Shown here piece after piece: positions 50,669 through 53,303 of a DNA stretch of 53,303 nt (the stretch's first letter is position 1; each line of letters opens with the position of its first letter). The notes under the pieces were generated by a model. It ran no database searches. It was not told the DNA's origin and saw only the letters and a program-made list of their open reading frames with translations. The position numbers and the translations under genes were made by a program. Source of the stretch: Bacteroidales bacterium (GTDB lineage: Bacteria; Bacteroidota; Bacteroidia; Bacteroidales; F082); the NCBI GenBank assembly GCA_017460915.1, contig JAFUAA010000018.1, positions 1 through 53,303 of the forward strand, written 5' to 3'.

Positions 50669-52393
50669 TTACCCTTCTTTCTCCTCCAAAATCGCCTCCG
50701 ACACATTAATGATAAAGTCGCCCATGCGCTCCAGTTCGGCCACGATGTCCATGTAATAGACGCCCGTCTGGTAGTTGTATTCAGGGTTCTCGATGTTGTT
50801 GATGTGCTCGTCGCGCAGCTGGTCGCGGTAGAGGTTGATGCGGGTCTCGGCGTTTTTGGCGTTGTTGATTTCCTTCAGTTGGTGATAGGGGTAGCTGAGG
50901 TTCTCTTTCATGGCCAAGTAGGCTTCGCCGACCTTGTCCATCATCATGTTGAGCCGCTCGATCATGTCCTTGTCGAAATGCCGGTTGTGGGCGTTGGCCC
51001 GTTTCAGGATGCGGCTGATGGACTCGCCTGAGTCGCCAAGGCTTTCCATCTCGCCGATGATCTTGTACATTGCCTTGATGCGCTTGGCGGAGTTGCTCGA
51101 AATCTCGCCTTTCGAAACCTCGTTGAGGTAATAGGCGATTTCGTATTCTATCTTGTCGGTAATCTCTTCATATTTAACGAGTTTTGCCAAACGGTCGGCA
51201 AACTTTTCGGGTTGGGTCTCGTTGACTGCCGCACGGATATGGCCAAAGCCTTTGTAGCACACGTCGCAGAAGTTGGAGATTTCTTGTTTGGCCTCGTCAA
51301 GCGAAAGCTCGGCGGTGGAAAGCGGGCCTCCGCTGATGTAGAGCAGACGGTATTCCTCTTCCTCGTTCTTCGGAGGGAAGATCTTGCAGAGCAGGTTCGC
51401 GAATTGTGGCACGAACCACACGAAAATCAAGGTGATCACCACATTAAATAAAGTGTGCATCACGCAAACGCTATATAATAAGGAGGTCTGCACGGCGGCG
51501 GTGTTGAGGTTGGCGGCCAAATCGACGGTGTTGGGGTCGGGGAGGCCGAAAAGCTCCACCATCCAGCCGATGAGTTGCAGGAACCAAGGATAGATGATGA
51601 GCACGAAAATCACGCCGACGGTGTTCATGATGGTGTGCGAGAGTGCCGTGCGCTTGGCGGCGGTGTTGCCCACCGAGGCGGCAATGTTGGCCGCGATGGT
51701 GGCTCCGATGTTGCCACCCATGATGATGGCCGTGGCCAGACGGAAGTCAACCACGCCGGTCGTGATGAGAATCATGGTGATGGCCATGGTGGCCGCCGAC
51801 GACTGGAAACAGGCCGTCAGCACGATGCCGATAATCATGAAGACGAGGATGGACCACCAGCCCAAATTGGACCACGAGGCCAGGAACCCCAGCTGTTCGG
51901 GCGTGATGAGCTGTTGCGCCGTGGAACGCAAGGCGGCAAAGCCGATGAAAAACAGGGCAAAACCGATGATGATTTCTCCCGTGTTGCGCCGCTTTTGGCT
52001 TTTTTTCATCTGTAGCAATATGTAACCCAACAACAGCAGCGGATAGGCAAAATCGGCCATGTTGAACGAGAAACCGAACACGGCCATAATCCACGCGGTG
52101 ATGGTGGTTCCGATGTTGGCGCCCATGATGACGCCGATGGCTTGTCCCAGTTCCAGCAGACCCGCATTCACGAAGCCGACCACCATGATGGTGGTGGCCG
52201 TCGAGCTTTGGATGAGCGCGGTGACGCCGATGCCGGTCAGGATTTGCTTGAATGGGTTGGAGGTCATGGCGGCCAGGATGCGGCGCATACCATCGCCAGC
52301 CACTTTTTGGAGGCCGTTGCTGAGCATGCTGAGGCCAAAAAGGAAGAGCGTTACGGCTCCTAACAAGGTCAAAATCTGAAGGATAGTGCTCAC
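50669..52393 (-). CDS. Na+/Pi-cotransporter with C-terminal PhoU-like domain
   Basis: The protein has 574 residues. The start is a GTG at 52393; the next methionine is too far in. The NptA/PNaS fold shows its inverted QSS repeats: ALIQSSTATTIMVVGFVNAG and ACFQSSAATMAITMILITTG. GLSMLSNGLQKVAGDGMRRI lies near the start and GGNIGATIAANIAASVGNTA in the second half. From about residue 350 the chain is cytosolic and helical, with PhoU-like repeats (EMESLGDSGESISRILKRAN, ELERMGDFIINVSEAILE). It takes up phosphate with sodium. Together with the PiT operon downstream this forms a phosphate-transport cluster. Confidence 0.92.
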   Translation of the reverse strand: MSTILQILTLLGAVTLFLFGLSMLSNGLQKVAGDGMRRILAAMTSNPFKQILTGIGVTALIQSSTATTIMVVGFVNAGLLELGQAIGVIMGANIGTTITAWIMAVFGFSFNMADFAYPLLLLGYILLQMKKSQKRRNTGEIIIGFALFFIGFAALRSTAQQLITPEQLGFLASWSNLGWWSILVFMIIGIVLTACFQSSAATMAITMILITTGVVDFRLATAIIMGGNIGATIAANIAASVGNTAAKRTALSHTIMNTVGVIFVLIIYPWFLQLIGWMVELFGLPDPNTVDLAANLNTAAVQTSLLYSVCVMHTLFNVVITLIFVWFVPQFANLLCKIFPPKNEEEEYRLLYISGGPLSTAELSLDEAKQEISNFCDVCYKGFGHIRAAVNETQPEKFADRLAKLVKYEEITDKIEYEIAYYLNEVSKGEISSNSAKRIKAMYKIIGEMESLGDSGESISRILKRANAHNRHFDKDMIERLNMMMDKVGEAYLAMKENLSYPYHQLKEINNAKNAETRINLYRDQLRDEHINNIENPEYNYQTGVYYMDIVAELERMGDFIINVSEAILEEKEG

Positions 52394-52414
52394 AATTGTT
52401 TGATTTTAGGTTTG

Positions 52415-52444
52415 CAAAGATAATGATTTTTTATTTGGACCAAA
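52415..52444 (-). promoter_or_regulatory. Promoter of the Na/Pi cotransporter
   Basis: On the minus strand TTTG (52441-52444) and TATCTTTG (52415-52422) are 18 bp apart. The GTG start lies 21 bp downstream, which supports it. Confidence 0.6.
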
Positions 52445-52516
52445 AAAAACTATTATGGAATGCAAAACTCGTTAAATCAAATGATAAGTAGATGTGCAGA
52501 ATTAGTTTACCATTAA

Positions 52517-52575
52517 GACGCGAGACTTCGAGACGCGAGACATTGTCCCCGTCTCGTGTCTCGTAGTCTCGTGTC
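52517..52575. repeat. 59-bp inverted repeat with internal direct repeats
   Basis: GACGCGAGACTTCGAGACGC... at 52517-52541 is about 84% complementary to 52551-52575 (GTCTCGTGTCTCGTAGTCTC...). Each arm itself holds GACGCGAGAC or GTCTCGTGTC twice. It is a REP-like hairpin in the 340-bp gap between the divergent cotransporter and lipoprotein genes. The rest of the gap holds only their promoters. Confidence 0.65.
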
Positions 52576-52699
52576 AATTGATTACGTACCATTTCATACC
52601 GACATAGTTTTGGTCTCAAACAAGTAGCCTAAGCGTTGGATTGATTGCAAGTATTTCGTTGTTTTTGATTCTATTTGATAGAACTAACCGGATTTTAAC

Positions 52700-52707
52700 T
52701 ACTTTTG
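52700..52707 (+). promoter_or_regulatory. Promoter -7 box of the right-edge lipoprotein
   Basis: TACTTTTG, 26 bp upstream of the ATG at 52734. Confidence 0.6.
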
Positions 52708-52733
52708 CAGAAGTGTTGAAAATTGAACTTGGA

Positions 52734-53099
52734 ATGAGAAAACTTATACATTTCACCAAGATTTGGGTGGCGGTGGTGTTGCTGGCAGTGATAATGGCTT
52801 GCAACCCTTCTGAAGAGAAGGCTGTGGAGCCGATGGGAAAGCCGATTCCTGAATTGGCTGCCATCGACAGCCTCATGTGGCGGCAGCCGGATAGCGCCTT
52901 TGCGATGCTGCAGGAGTTTGTGGTTAGCCCAGAGGCCAAGGACCTCGATGAGTTTAATGGGCAATACTGCCAGTTGCTGATTTCGGAACTGCTGTATAAA
53001 AACGACTATGAGCAGACCAACCGAAAAGACCAGCTGCAGGCGGTGTAGTATTTTGACAGCCTAACCTTCACCTTAAACGACAAACCTCACTCCTTTTGG
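52734..53099 (+). pseudogene. Lipoprotein gene broken by a stop codon and truncated
   Basis: MRKLIHFTKIWVAVVLLAVI followed by MAC gives a lipoprotein signal. The mature part, IDSLMWRQPDSAFAMLQEF and QYCQLLISELLYKNDYEQTN, is the opening of a lipoprotein type common in Bacteroidales (helical, TPR-like, several hundred residues). The frame stops at a TAG at 53046-53048 after 104 residues. The same frame then continues sensibly as YFDSLTFTLNDKPHSFW to about 53099. After that the sequence changes to a REP-like palindrome and an insertion-sequence gene. The gene is therefore both nonsense-mutated and cut short. Confidence 0.7.
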
Positions 53100-53135
53100 A
53101 ATCAATGCGGACTTGATCCGCAATCTCCCGAACAT
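53100..53135. repeat. REP-like palindrome
   Basis: TGCGGA-CTTGA-TCCGCA at 53106-53122 is followed by ATCTCCCG. This ATTGCGGAxTTGATCCGCAATCTC type is a common dispersed bacterial repeat. It marks the point where the lipoprotein homology ends. Confidence 0.55.
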
Positions 53136-53177
53136 AACGATAACAGGTATTGTTAATCTAACATAGGAAATAATATG

Positions 53178-53185
53178 TATCTTTG
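53178..53185 (+). promoter_or_regulatory. Promoter -7 box of the transposase gene
   Basis: TATCTTTG, 26 bp before the ATG at 53212. Confidence 0.6.
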
Positions 53186-53211
53186 CGGCTTGAACCAATA
53201 TTGTAAATACC

Positions 53212-53303
53212 ATGGATTGTCCAAAGTGCAAAAGTGCCCGCTACACGAAGAACGGTGTGGTTGTCGGAAGGCAAAGATACAAGTGCAAGGAATGCGGCTT
53301 CAA
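53212..53303 (+). CDS. IS1-type transposase, N-terminal fragment (runs off the window)
   Basis: Only about 30 codons are visible. MDCPKCKSARYTKNGVVVGR continues with QRYKCKECGF. This is the InsA-type zinc-binding start of IS1-family transposases, with two CxxC pairs and the G-x-QRYxCKxCG motif. The left end of the element should lie between about 53100 and 53175, but the terminal repeat cannot be fixed without the right end. It is the likely cause of the loss of the lipoprotein gene's 3' part. Confidence 0.7.
   Translation, partial: MDCPKCKSARYTKNGVVVGRQRYKCKECGF

Noticed and set aside
1-53303. CRISPR array
   Set aside because: No regularly spaced direct repeats with unique spacers were seen; the tandem arrays at 1957 and 41387 have no spacers.

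Overview
This window looks like a chromosomal segment of a Bacteroidales (Bacteroidota) bacterium. The reasons are the many TAnnTTTG -7 promoter boxes just upstream of genes, short Bacteroidota-style lipoprotein signals, a BspA-type leucine-rich repeat protein, the housekeeping gene types, and dispersed short palindromes between genes. I cannot name a genus. Everything below was read by eye, with no database search.

Layout. 1-550: 5' end of a lipoprotein gene, IS21-like terminal repeats and a 130-bp inverted-repeat element resembling a MITE. 551-8333 (minus): an AAA/DUF4143 ATPase with 33-bp tandem repeats at its promoter, gcvP, two envelope proteins and typA. 8334-14353: an accessory stretch that looks AT-richer. 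It holds a winged-helix regulator with a palindromic operator, a nucleotidyltransferase-metallophosphoesterase fusion, a decayed WYL regulator, a frameshifted leucine-rich repeat gene, a possible glycosylase-fold protein and an unknown protein. 14331-26076: mostly core genes, namely a PH-domain membrane protein, a FecCD-type ABC transporter, tRNA-Glu and tRNA-Arg, peptidase E, a TerB-like protein, a Ca2+ P-type ATPase, a lipocalin-like lipoprotein, carbamate kinase, a phosphopantetheinyl transferase and an acyl-CoA synthetase.

26077-36979 is the most striking part. A promoter drives a long-hairpin RNA ending in its own terminator, and this is followed by eight very tightly packed genes: a VWA-like lipoprotein, a 3-TM protein, a tubulin-like GTPase, a 1132-residue protein ending in an Hsp70/actin-type ATPase, a TM-coiled-coil protein, a MotA/TolQ/ExbB-like channel with a long coiled coil, a MotB/OmpA-like partner, and an exported DNA/RNA non-specific endonuclease. 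The MotA-MotB pair recalls ZorA-ZorB of Zorya anti-phage systems, but ZorC and ZorD are absent and two cytoskeletal NTPase folds are present instead. My inference is an undescribed envelope-spanning, ion-driven system, plausibly defence or conflict related.

37259-41422 is a scarred locus: a CPA2 antiporter pseudogene with an internal deletion is fused at its 3' end to a truncated abiEii toxin gene, next to an apparently intact abiEi antitoxin gene and an intact antiporter paralogue. 41455-52393 is again mostly core: topB, two secreted proteins of unknown function, pncB, and a phosphate cluster (two DUF47/PhoU-like genes around a PiT permease, plus a Na/Pi cotransporter). The right edge holds a nonsense-broken lipoprotein gene, a REP-like palindrome and the start of an IS1-type transposase gene.
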